Shown piece by piece: positions 47,666 to 60,900 of a stretch of DNA of 64,000 nucleotides (position 1 is its first letter; each line of letters begins with the position of its first letter). Origin of the DNA: Echiichthys vipera (lineage: Eukaryota > Chordata > Actinopteri > Perciformes > Trachinidae). A program made the translations under genes and the position numbers. Where the stretch lies: positions 32,401,456 to 32,465,455 of the forward strand of contig OY829648.1 in the NCBI GenBank assembly GCA_963691815.1, given 5' to 3'. The notes beneath the pieces are model-generated. The model was not told the origin of the DNA. It worked only from the letters and a program-made list of their open reading frames with translations, and made no database searches.

Positions 47666-50659
47666 AATATAATATAATATAATATTTTGCAATATGTCCT
47701 ATTTTATAGACTTATCTTTTCTCTTTCTGTAAAATCTTAATATGAAAAGTTACCAGTCACTGTAGATGTCAAATAAATGTTGTGGCAAAAACTAAACACA
47801 ATATTTCCCTCTAAAATGTGCAGTTGAAGCAAAAAGTAACTTCAATTTCAGTAGAAATACCAAAAACGGTGGTTATGTACAGTACTGATGTAATGTAATG
47901 TACTAATCACTGCTGTTAACTGTTATAAAGTTTGGAATTGGGACACAGTTTTGACTTTTCAAGTATATAAACAATCCACCAGAGGGTGGTGTAGCAACCC
48001 CATGATCGGGATGCTCTGACTCCTGTTGCACGTACACAAACATTCACCTTGGGGAACATTTGTTTAAGATAGAACATTTGTTAATTCAGTGGTTTTTTTT
48101 TCATTCATCATTCACCAATGTTTGTTCTGCCTCTACGTTTCACATGATGCACTATGACGTATTCTGCAAACATTACACAAGCTCATACCAGGTAGAATAC
48201 CCTGAAATGTGTACTTTGTAGCACTGTGCTAACCTAACTTGCTGTGCTCAAATGGAAAATGCTGCAGTCTTACTGTAGGTGCATTTACCAAATTTAAAAT
48301 TTGGCTTAAGATGAGTGTAATCCACCAAGTGAGCCTTCAAACTGGACGGCAAATATCAAATGTCAGCCTTTGCATTGCCAAGCTAGTGTTGTTATTGGTT
48401 TGTAAGCTTTTAAATATTCAAATAGCTACACACATGATGCTCTAACATGAGAACAGTAATGTACATAACAATGTATTGGATGTATTTTGTTGAAGCTTTT
48501 TAACTATGGTGCACAGCATAGCAGAACCAGACAATAGCCTCAGTGTTAAAGCTTTAAATGAGGATTATGTATGGAAATGTGTGTGTTTTTAAAAAATATC
48601 TGTCATCTGAAAAAAAAATTACAGGTAAAAACCTTGCGCGCTGAGTCTGGTTTTATTATTGCAGTTGTGAAAATTCAAAAAATGCAGTTGCTTTGTCTCG
48701 TGCTCCTTCTTCTGTCTCATTTCCTCTGTCAACTGGTTTGTCACTCTCTGCCACAGCGTGTATTTGACATCACTTTGTTATAAAGTGCTTTGTGCTGGGA
48801 GACAAAGGGAATCAGTCAGTTTATCAGATGGTTTGGATGATGACGTCTGCATGTACTGTGGTTCTGCAGTCAAGAGGCTTTTGACAGATTCGAAAAAAGC
48901 AAAGAATCAAACCTGTTCTGAAAACATTAATGACATACTAAAGTTTCAGAGTCGGTGTGTAAATGTGATTTACATATTTATTTTTAAATGTGTTACAATT
49001 TCGCAAGAAAAATAGAGACTTGGTGTGCAAAGACCTTTAGTAATTTAGTGCAAAGCTGTCATCCTCATATTGCTGCTGCAGCAGCCTGTTGTAGCTCAAA
49101 GAGTTAGTCATCTGCTGATGTAAACAGAAGCTGTGAACAGGTAGGAATTCTTTGTTCTGGTATATCCTTTCAATGTGTTGTAATGCAGGTGTTAACTTGA
49201 CACTGCAGTGCAGGCAGTCACATCTCAGCCCTCAGGCCAAAAGAGATCAGATTCCTGGTGACATGAAAACAAGATGCTTCAGATGTTCTCACCCTTCAGT
49301 CTAAACGATGACTCACTCATTCAATAGTTTTATAGTATGTGTAATAGTATGTTTATATTGTGGGAATTCAAACTCACACAAATGCATTATACATTTAATT
49401 TATACATTAGAAGCCAAAAGGAGGCTTAAGGTGGCTCAAACTGCTGAAATAACAATTGCTGAATGATAAATCATGCTTTGTCTCCCCCTTAATATTATCA
49501 TAAAATTTGCATTATTAGAAAGTTTGCAGTCAAGATGTTGACAGGAAACACTGGCACATAAATGGGTATATACCCCGGTTAACTCACCTAGAGAACTCCT
49601 TCAGTTCCCCGATTATTCGTGCATGTAAACAGCCTTCTTGGGTTACTATCGGGTTTTGTGTCTGTGCATGCTCCCCACTCCATGGCAGTGGCTTTGCCAG
49701 GAAGCAACGGCGCCGAAAAAAACGTGAAAAAAACAACAATAATAGAGCGTTACATTTAAACTGAGGGAGGACTTCACCATGACAACTAACATAATTACCA
49801 AGAAGACCTGTTTCTGTCGTAATTCTGTCCAATAGTCGGCCATTTGTGATTTTGACAAAGGTGAACTGGAAAAATGTATACGTGGGTAAGACCATTTTGG
49901 GTTACTGTGAGTGGGTGTTACTGTTAGGTCGATTTCCACTATGGTGGACTACCCTGAATGAGACGGGTCTATCTCGCCAAAAACGCCCCTAATTTGCATG
50001 TGAGTCGCTCAAGAGGCATTTTGACCAAGTAGAAGCCTGTCTGTCAACAAACACTTTTACAGCATACATTTAAGGTGGAGTGTTTTCTTTCATGTTACTT
50101 GTACAAACTGTAAGTTGACATTGTGAACACGGGCCACCTTAAATCAAACTACAACTATTCTGCATTTCTCTTGAGGAAAAACGGCACGCCGCTGTAACAC
50201 TGATCAGCTGATCACCGGGATCTAAACCCATTCAGAGTGATACGTCACCTCCTAAGTCTCCTAATCCCTCTGGGGCCTTTTTTTGTAATGGAAACACGGC
50301 GAGTGAACGGCTGTTTGTGAGGATGTGCCCTGAAACTTTCTGGGAGGCCTCTCTACAGGGCTAATGGAAACACACATATTCACAACTGGAAGGCGTTCAC
50401 TACAACCTCAGTCTGATCTGAGCAGTGGGTCTGCAGATAGAACTTTCCAATAATGAGAACTCATTTTTAGTTTGGAGGCAATGGCCCAATCCCTACTTTC
50501 ATTGCCCTTGCTCGGATGACATCCATCTTTAACCTTCATTTTGATCTCAACTACACACTTATAAAGTTTTGTGACTATGTTGCACGGTTGGGACACTATC
50601 ACAGTGAAAAAATCTGGCCACAGACACACAGACATACATATACACCTGAAAAATGATCA
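47666..50659. other. Non-coding, nothing firmly recognised
   Basis: Short frames on both strands lack domains and splice support. Sequence near 49560-50060 looks repeat-like but was not assigned. No transthyretin exon was seen, although ttr sits between these two genes in many vertebrates. Confidence 0.45.
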
Positions 50660-50890
50660 AAATTTCCTCTGTGGGTGGGTGGTGGCTGGGGCCCTTCTGT
50701 GTAGAGTTTGCATGTTCTCCCAGTGTCTGCGAGGGTTTTCTCCGGGTTCTCTGGCTTCCTCCCACAGTCCAAGGACATGCAGTTGTTAGGTTAAATGATG
50801 AATCTAAATTGCCCGTAGGTGTGAGTGTGAGTGGTTGTCTGTCTCTGTTTGTCTCTATGTGCCCTGTTATAGACTGGGTTGTCATTTTTA
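50660..50890 (+). repeat. Common teleost interspersed repeat
   Basis: Contains AGAGTTTGCATGTTCTCCC, TCTCCGGGTTCTCTGGCTTC and CTAAATTGCCCGTAGGTGTG. This block recurs widely in teleost genomes as part of a dispersed retroelement. Its exact family is not assigned here. Confidence 0.65.
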
Positions 50891-53594
<2,704 letters not shown>

Positions 53595-56500
53595 TCACTG
53601 TTGTTTACACTTTCCGGAGGGGGTCTTTGGACTTTGAGGATTCTTTTTAGAGTTCTTTTTACTCTTTCTAGATTTGTTCCGTTGAGTCTGGTTAATGACT
53701 GTGTGACTCAGTGCAGGACTCACTTCACCACCACTCGCCTCAGACCCAACCTCTATTCCACCAGCTTCCCCCATAGTGTGTGAGCCTAGCCCTGTTGCTT
53801 CTCCCGTCATGTGCACACTCTCATTATGAGCAAAGTAACCAGCCTCCTCAGCTACCTCACTTGCTGTTCCTGTCTCTGCTGAGCCCGGGTCGGTTTCCAG
53901 CACTGAAGAAATGGTCTTGTCCACTACTTTAATCTCTGAATAAGAGGTCGGTGATACCTGACCAGAGGCCTTAGTTGCACTTCCATTGAACCCCTCTCTA
54001 ACCTCTAGGTGCAAAGTGACCTCTGCATTGTCTTTATCCAAAGTGAGTTCTCCACCTTCACTCTGTTCAGTTTCCCTTACGTCCATGTTTTGGTTATCAG
54101 ACTGAGTTGTTTCACCCTCAGCTACTTGTCCAGATGATAATATTTCACCACTGGCCCCTGTATCTTCACTGGACATATAAACCTGTCCTGTGGCCACCCT
54201 TGATGATCTCAGTTCCTCTAAAGATGTAACCATATCATTTAAACCTTCCATGTTAGCACCCCTTACTAATGCCTGACCAACAGTATCTTGTCTCACAGGA
54301 ATATCCAGAGCTATGTCTCCTACCTTTGAAGAGTCTATTCCATGCCTTACTTGATGTTTAGTAATTTCACACGGCATTTCTTGATCTTGAATCACCTTTG
54401 ACGTTGCTGCTACAGGATTCCTCTCTACCTGTTGACTTGCTAAATAAAGTTTGTTCTTCGATAAATGTTCTGTCTCTAAAAACTGAGAGTCCTCTTCTGA
54501 CAGCTGGTAAGACTTAATGCCATCTTCCTCTGTGTGAGAACTTGTGCCTGTTGCATCAATCATTTCACTCTCTTCATCTTGGTCTATTGAAATGTTCATT
54601 TTTTGCTGTATGGATGGCAACTCTTTCTCTCCATCACTTACGCTATCATCTGAGATGAGCTTATCCTCCACTAGAGACAAAATATCCTCCTCTTTCATTC
54701 CATCTCTTGTGTTGTGTTCTGAAATGAATTGATCTTCCACTTGGTAAATAATACTTCCTGCATCTACTCTTTCAACCTCTTCATCTTGGTCATTTAAGAT
54801 GCTAAGATCATCCTCTTCCTCTTTCTCTGGAACATTTGTGTCATCATCTGAGATTAAGGTATCCTCCACTTGAGAACTTGTGTGTGATGCGTCTTCTTTT
54901 GCATTTTCTTCGTCTTGGTCATCTGAAAAGCTTATATTTTGCTGTGTTGCCAACAATACTTCCTCCACAACCATTTCATCTATATCTTCATCAGTAATGT
55001 TGTCATCTGAGATGAAATCCTCCTCCATTTGAGAACTCAAAGCAGATTGTCTTTCAATGTCTTCATCTTCGGCATCAGAGGTGCTGAAATGTTGCTGTAA
55101 CTCTTCCTCCACAATACTATCCTCTTTCTCTCCATCACATATTCTGTCTTCATCTGCATTGACTTGATCCTTGTTTACTACTAATTCCGATGTTATATCT
55201 TGTTGATTATCATAATCTTCTTCTTTGTGATCAGAGCTACTGTCTTCCACTGTATGCAGATGTTTCTCTAATGTTGAAACGGTTGGCACATTAGAGCCCT
55301 CCACTTGTATTTGAGTGGTAATTTCTTCTGAAGCTGTTATCAAATTTGAATCACCCATATATCCTTCTTCTTGGCTAGCTAAAATAGTGCTCACAGTTTG
55401 CAAAGAGGTTCTTGCCTCAGCAATATCTGTATTTGCATGATCTCCGTCAATCTTGTCCCCTTCACTATGATCAACCTGTAGTTCTGGTATTGCTTCTTGA
55501 TCAGGGATGGACCTGTCTTCATTGACAGCGTCTGTTGAAATATCATTTGGAGGAGCTGCTGACAATTTGTCACCCATATTATTGAGTCGCACTTCAGAAT
55601 CTAACAGCTTCTTCTCAGCCTTCACCTCTTCATGTGAATCACAGATGACAGTAGTCTTTTCCTCCATATTCTCTTCTGCCTGGATACTATCAGTAGTGTC
55701 AATGACCTGATTTGTTTCTAAGTCTGAAACAACGTTCTCTGTTGGACTGATATCTTCCTCCAGGTCCCTATTACTTTGATCCGCTGTGACTTCACTCCAT
55801 TGAGATTCTGACCCAACTTCAGCACTTATGTCCTCTGGACCTTCAACTGTGCTGAGTTGAACAGATTTTCCTTTTTCTTCTTTCAAAGATGCTGTTTCCA
55901 GTCTGTCCACATTTTCTTCTGTGCTAAAATGTATGTGATCTTCTACAAAATTGATGCGGTCCAAAGTAGAAGTGATTCCCTCTCCTTGAGGAAACGTTAT
56001 TGTCTCTTCACTCTCTTTGTCTGTATTAACTAAATTAGTATCCTCTGATCCAGATTGGAAAGCTTCTGTGGAGGACATCGGTGTGATCATAGATATATCT
56101 TCCTTGGAATAACCTTCAGAGGGAACATGATCTTCCCGCTGTTCTGATTCTTCTTCCTCCGCATTTGGATCATTGAATTCTGTTGTTTGACTTATCACAT
56201 CTGACAATGTGTTTGTTGGAGATTCAGTAATTCGACACAACTGATCTGGCAAAATTTCACTTATTGTATCTCCTACTTTCTCTACCACTGTGTCACACTG
56301 CTCAAACGATGTCTGCAGTACATCTGGCCCTGCTAATGATTTCACATTATCTTCCTCAAGATTTACAACGGGAGATTCTTCTGTTTGTGTTGCAAACTCT
56401 TGGATACCCTTATTGTCTTCAAATGCATTTTGAACCATACTAGGCTCTTCATCATCGAATGATGTGTCGTACTCTGATGTGTAGGTGATCACATCTTGCT

Positions 56501-57929
56501 TTTCTTCAATTGTATCATCATGCATGTTCTGAGCTGGATCACTGTCATTCTTAAACAGATTTTCCATCATAACCTCTTCCTTTGACGGCTGATGAGTTTT
56601 AGTGGTGTCAGCAATAATGGTGTTTTTTAAAACACTACTGGTCTTCTCTTCCTTTCGTGAATCTATTTTAGGTGCTTTTAGAATAACACTGGCATCTACT
56701 GTTCGCTCCAATGGTGGAATTCCTTGGAACTGGTTTGCACTGATCTGCCTAATCCCTGCTGGCCAAACTCCAGTCTGTTTGACTTCTGGCTTCACTGTTA
56801 TCACATGCCCCATTGCCATGCTTGGTGGCCCAACACCAACTCCCAAAACATTGATCGGCCCTAACCCGTTCTGACCTGGCTGCCCAACCCATGTTTGCCC
56901 CAAATTATTATTTACTGCAACAACACCTACCTTTTTAGCAAGAGTGTGTCTTGGCAGAATGCCAAACACACTCCCCTGGGCTGCCGGGCCTAATGCCCCC
57001 TGAGGGGGAGCAGCCTCCTTTACCAGGATAGCACCTCTGGGCAAAGTGCCCTGAGATGAACCTGGGTCCACCTTCTCTGCCTCACCTGGACTACTTTTAT
57101 TCTTAACTAACATATAAATACCATCAGGATTTGGCCCAATTATTTGCCAGTCCTCCCCAGGGACCGAGTCCGGAGACACACCAGGGCTACCAGGTAGCAA
57201 CAGGGTTGGGCTTACTGGACTGCCAGGGCTGGCAGGGCTTTTTGGGTTCTCTATGCCCTGGATAACTAGCCCAGAAGGAGGACCTTGGGGTCCACTGATG
57301 ATGAGTCCAGAAGAAGGACTCTGGGGCCCTCCGACTACATACAAGCCTGGCAATTTAGCTCTATGGGCACCATCTGCCAGCAGAACTGCGTTCTGAAGAT
57401 GTGGCTGAACTACATAGTGTATGGGCTGAACTACAGGGCTGGTGGTGTAGAAAACTGGTTGCTGCTGTAGCATAACTGTCTGAGTTTGACAGGGCAGAGT
57501 AGCAGAATGATTGATGTTAGAGGAATGACTAATGTTAGTAACCTTGGAGTGAGGCAGTGTCATGGATGATGTGGCAGTGTTTATATGACTGACAGTTGAT
57601 TTTGTGATGTTAGTAGATGACATGACTTTCTCTGTCTTTAAATTGTAATGCCCTGTTTCGATTTTGGGTTTAACAGCCGGTACAACAATATCTACCGTGG
57701 TTTTGACAGCACCTGCTATTTTTTGTGTCAGGGAAGGTTTGGGTGTTGGTGTAGGAGGGGAACAAATCTCAGCCAGAGTCTTGAACTTTGGCCCAAGATC
57801 ATTGAGGAACTGCAGGCCATTGTCAGTCTCCAGGAGGCTGCAGCAGCCCACAGAGCCAGCAGGGGAGCCCCGGCCTTCAAAAACATACTCCAAAAGGCCG
57901 TCCTTCACTGGCTCAGAGCACACAGCTTT
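53595..57929 (-). CDS. dsg2: dsg2-like terminal exon: ICS and long acidic tail
   Basis: Opens with KAVCSEPVKDGLLEYVFEG and GSVGCCSLLE ... FLNDLGPKFKTLAEIC, the plakoglobin-binding core. From about residue 60 of the exon it is Thr/Ser- and Pro-rich. A Pro/Gly segment follows (GPQSPSSGLIISGPQGPPSG, then PASPGSPVSP). About 900 residues of Glu/Asp/Ser/Thr-rich sequence come next, including repeated 40-50-residue units with an ISDD core and a DQDEE core. The end is strongly basic (RNKSRKSKKNSKK). The frame is open for 1444 codons, which argues for strong coding constraint. Confidence 0.9.
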   Translation of the reverse strand, partial: KAVCSEPVKDGLLEYVFEGRGSPAGSVGCCSLLETDNGLQFLNDLGPKFKTLAEICSPPTPTPKPSLTQKIAGAVKTTVDIVVPAVKPKIETGHYNLKTEKVMSSTNITKSTVSHINTATSSMTLPHSKVTNISHSSNINHSATLPCQTQTVMLQQQPVFYTTSPVVQPIHYVVQPHLQNAVLLADGAHRAKLPGLYVVGGPQSPSSGLIISGPQGPPSGLVIQGIENPKSPASPGSPVSPTLLLPGSPGVSPDSVPGEDWQIIGPNPDGIYMLVKNKSSPGEAEKVDPGSSQGTLPRGAILVKEAAPPQGALGPAAQGSVFGILPRHTLAKKVGVVAVNNNLGQTWVGQPGQNGLGPINVLGVGVGPPSMAMGHVITVKPEVKQTGVWPAGIRQISANQFQGIPPLERTVDASVILKAPKIDSRKEEKTSSVLKNTIIADTTKTHQPSKEEVMMENLFKNDSDPAQNMHDDTIEEKQDVITYTSEYDTSFDDEEPSMVQNAFEDNKGIQEFATQTEESPVVNLEEDNVKSLAGPDVLQTSFEQCDTVVEKVGDTISEILPDQLCRITESPTNTLSDVISQTTEFNDPNAEEEESEQREDHVPSEGYSKEDISMITPMSSTEAFQSGSEDTNLVNTDKESEETITFPQGEGITSTLDRINFVEDHIHFSTEENVDRLETASLKEEKGKSVQLSTVEGPEDISAEVGSESQWSEVTADQSNRDLEEDISPTENVVSDLETNQVIDTTDSIQAEENMEEKTTVICDSHEEVKAEKKLLDSEVRLNNMGDKLSAAPPNDISTDAVNEDRSIPDQEAIPELQVDHSEGDKIDGDHANTDIAEARTSLQTVSTILASQEEGYMGDSNLITASEEITTQIQVEGSNVPTVSTLEKHLHTVEDSSSDHKEEDYDNQQDITSELVVNKDQVNADEDRICDGEKEDSIVEEELQQHFSTSDAEDEDIERQSALSSQMEEDFISDDNITDEDIDEMVVEEVLLATQQNISFSDDQDEENAKEDASHTSSQVEDTLISDDDTNVPEKEEEDDLSILNDQDEEVERVDAGSIIYQVEDQFISEHNTRDGMKEEDILSLVEDKLISDDSVSDGEKELPSIQQKMNISIDQDEESEMIDATGTSSHTEEDGIKSYQLSEEDSQFLETEHLSKNKLYLASQQVERNPVAATSKVIQDQEMPCEITKHQVRHGIDSSKVGDIALDIPVRQDTVGQALVRGANMEGLNDMVTSLEELRSSRVATGQVYMSSEDTGASGEILSSGQVAEGETTQSDNQNMDVRETEQSEGGELTLDKDNAEVTLHLEVREGFNGSATKASGQVSPTSYSEIKVVDKTISSVLETDPGSAETGTASEVAEEAGYFAHNESVHMTGEATGLGSHTMGEAGGIEVGSEASGGEVSPALSHTVINQTQRNKSRKSKKNSKKNPQSPKTPSGKCKQQ

Positions 57930-60900
57930 CTGTTAATGGCAGAAAAATAAGCACAAACAGTGGTGTCAATCAATTCTAAACATATGTTTATATGTGAAAG
58001 ATCTGGTGAAAACAGTGCTTCAGATAAAGCTATCATGGTTAGCTGGAACTAACCTGTGAGTAGTAATCATTGAGGAAAGTGTCAGATAGGGCCATATCCT
58101 CGAACAGAGTTTGCCTGCTGAATGTAGCACTGCCATTTCCATGGTTGAAAAGTTCCCTTGAAAACCTGTAATTGTTGTCAACCTCCGTCCAACTTTGGTT
58201 GTTTTCCATAAACTTCTGCACATATTCATCATATACTGTAGTTGTCTGTTGAGTTCCTGTGATTTTTGAAATAATGGTGTTGACTTTTGATGCTGGTGCA
58301 GCCCCAACTTTCTTCTCGTTTGCTACCATGACAGGGACACTTTGGAGTGGCACTTCCTAAAAAAACGAACGAAAGAAAATCTTACCTATTAACACATGGT
58401 TGTTAAATGTTGAACCTTCCTGTTAGTCCCAATGTGTACCCAATTAAAATGATCAGTGACAGGTGTAGAACGTATGATATCCCCCTGACACATCATACTG
58501 CCTTCTACCACCTTTTCATTGCAGCCTGGTTTCTACACAGATATTTATTTTCAATAATACCGGGATTACCTCTGATTCTGTGTATTGGGAAACTAAAATC
58601 AGACAGGTGATATATCCCTCTTTTCCCATATAAAGAAAACAAAAATGCCAGCTAACCTTATCCTCGCCTCTGCCTTCAGTGTGGTAGGATATGAGGTGTT
58701 CTTTGGCGTCGAATGGCAGATCATTAAATTGGTCAGGAAAGATTGTGTGTGCTCCGCCACACTGACAGAACAGCAGGAGAAGAGGGATGACTGCAGAGAG
58801 AAGCAAAAACATTCAACTATCTAATGCAAATTTAAGTTGAGCTGAGAGGTGTTTTTACCCTGTGTATAAAGATTGTCTCATTTCAAGAGACACAAAACCA
58901 AAATTAAATATTCAGTATTAGCATTGTAGTTGTATACAACAGTGACTGACAGTAAAGGATAAATCCAACCTTTGAGAATCTTGTAATGAGAAATATATGT
59001 TGAGTCAGAGAGGTGGTGACTTAACTCTATGGTAATTTTTGAAGCTGCCCTTATTAGAGACACAACTTAATATAATTCAGTCTAAAACAACACCACCATC
59101 ACTGATATTTTGTCCCATGTCATTTATTTTACCCAGTATTGCAGTATTGCATAAACAATGGTTTGATTTTCAGTAAGTACATGTACTGGTTTGGTAAAAA
59201 CTATGAATTAAAACCAAATATTTATCAGGGGAAGTATTTAGCCTGTGTTGCCTCTTCCACTTAACACCTGTGCTCGCTTGTCTAATGCCGTGATTCCCAA
59301 ACAGAGGTACTCCAGGGAGTACTTCTACAGCCAGGGGCTACGTGAAAAGATTGAATAGCTAAAAGAAAAAACATAGCCAAAAGGGCAACTAAACAGTTTA
59401 AAATAACTAGCTAAAAAAAATAGTTAGCTAAAAGAATGGGATACTGTAAATCGTTGAAATAGTTAGCTTAAAGTAATGACTAAATTGTTTAAATGATCTA
59501 AAAGTATTGGATAAAGGTGTTAAATAGTCAGCTTTTGGAAGTATTGGATTAATGAAATAGTTAGCTTAACTTATTGATAAATAGAAAAAATAGTTAGCTT
59601 AATGCATTGGATAAATAGGCAAAATCGTTAGCTTAAAATATTGGATAAATAGATGAAATAGTTAGCTTAACAAACTACATGAATAGACTAAATAGTTAGC
59701 TTAACATATTGCATAAATGGTTGAAATAGTTTGCTTAAAGTATTGGATAAATGGTTGAAATAGTTCGCTTAAAGTATTGGATAAATGGTTGAAATAGTTC
59801 GCTTAAAGTATTGGATAAATGGTTGAAATAGTTAGCTTAAAGTATTGGATAAATGCTTGAAATAGTAAGCTTAAAGCATTGGATAAATGTTTGAAATAGT
59901 TAGCATAAAGTATTGGATAAAGGTTTGAAATAGTTAGCTTAAAGTATTGGATAAATGGTTGAAATAGTTATCTTAAATCATTGGATAAATCATTGAAAAA
60001 GTTAGCTTCTAGTAATGAATAAATTGTAGAAATGAATATTTTAAAGTAATGACTAAAATGTTTAAATGACAACCTAAAAGTATTGGCTAAATATTTTAAA
60101 TAGTCAGCTTTTGGAAGTATTGGATTAATGGAATAGTTAGCTTAACCAATTTGGATAAATATACAAAATAGATAGCTTGCTTAACATATTGAATAAATAT
60201 ATGAAATAGTTCGCTTAACATATTGGATAAATAGATGAAATAGTTAGTTTAACGTATTGGATGAATAGATAAAATAGTTAGCTTAACGTATTGAATAAAT
60301 AGCTGAAAGAGTTGGCTTAAAGTATTGGATAAACAGATGAAATAGTAAGCTTAAAGTATTGGATAAAAGGTTGAAATAGATAGCCTAAAGTATTGGATAA
60401 AAGGTTGAAATAGTTAGCTTAAAGTATTGGATAAATGGTTGAAATAGTTAGCTTAAAGTATTGGATAAACGGTTGAAATAGTTAGCTTAAAGTATTGGAT
60501 AAATGGTTGAAATAGTTAACTTCTAGTAATGAATAAATTCTAGAAATTAATAGCTTCAAGTAATGACTTAAATGTTTAACTGACTACCTAAAAGTATTGG
60601 CTAAATATTTTAAATAGTCAGCTTTTGGAAGTATTGGAATAATGAAATAGTTAGCTTAACCAATTCGTATACATATACGAAATACATAGCTAGCTTAACA
60701 TATTGGATAAAAAGATAAAATAGTCGCTTAACACATTGGATAAAGAGATGAAATAGTTAGCTTAACACATTGGATAAATAGATGAAATAGTAAGCTTAAC
60801 ATATTTGTCAAATAGACTAAATAGTTAGCTTTACATATTGCATAAATGGTTGAAAAAGTTAGCTTAACTTATTGATAAAAAGAAAAAATGGTTAGCTTAA

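Noticed and set aside
48239..49015. Three plus-strand frames of 68-85 codons in a row
   Set aside because: Low-complexity AT-rich translation without a domain, conserved motif or coherent splice sites.
49584..49939. Two overlapping minus-strand frames of about 100 codons
   Set aside because: Hydrophobic stretches but no family match, no splice support, and repeat-like surroundings.
56602..57950. Plus-strand frames of 60-100 codons antisense to the desmoglein terminal exon
   Set aside because: They are shadows of the long coding exon on the opposite strand.
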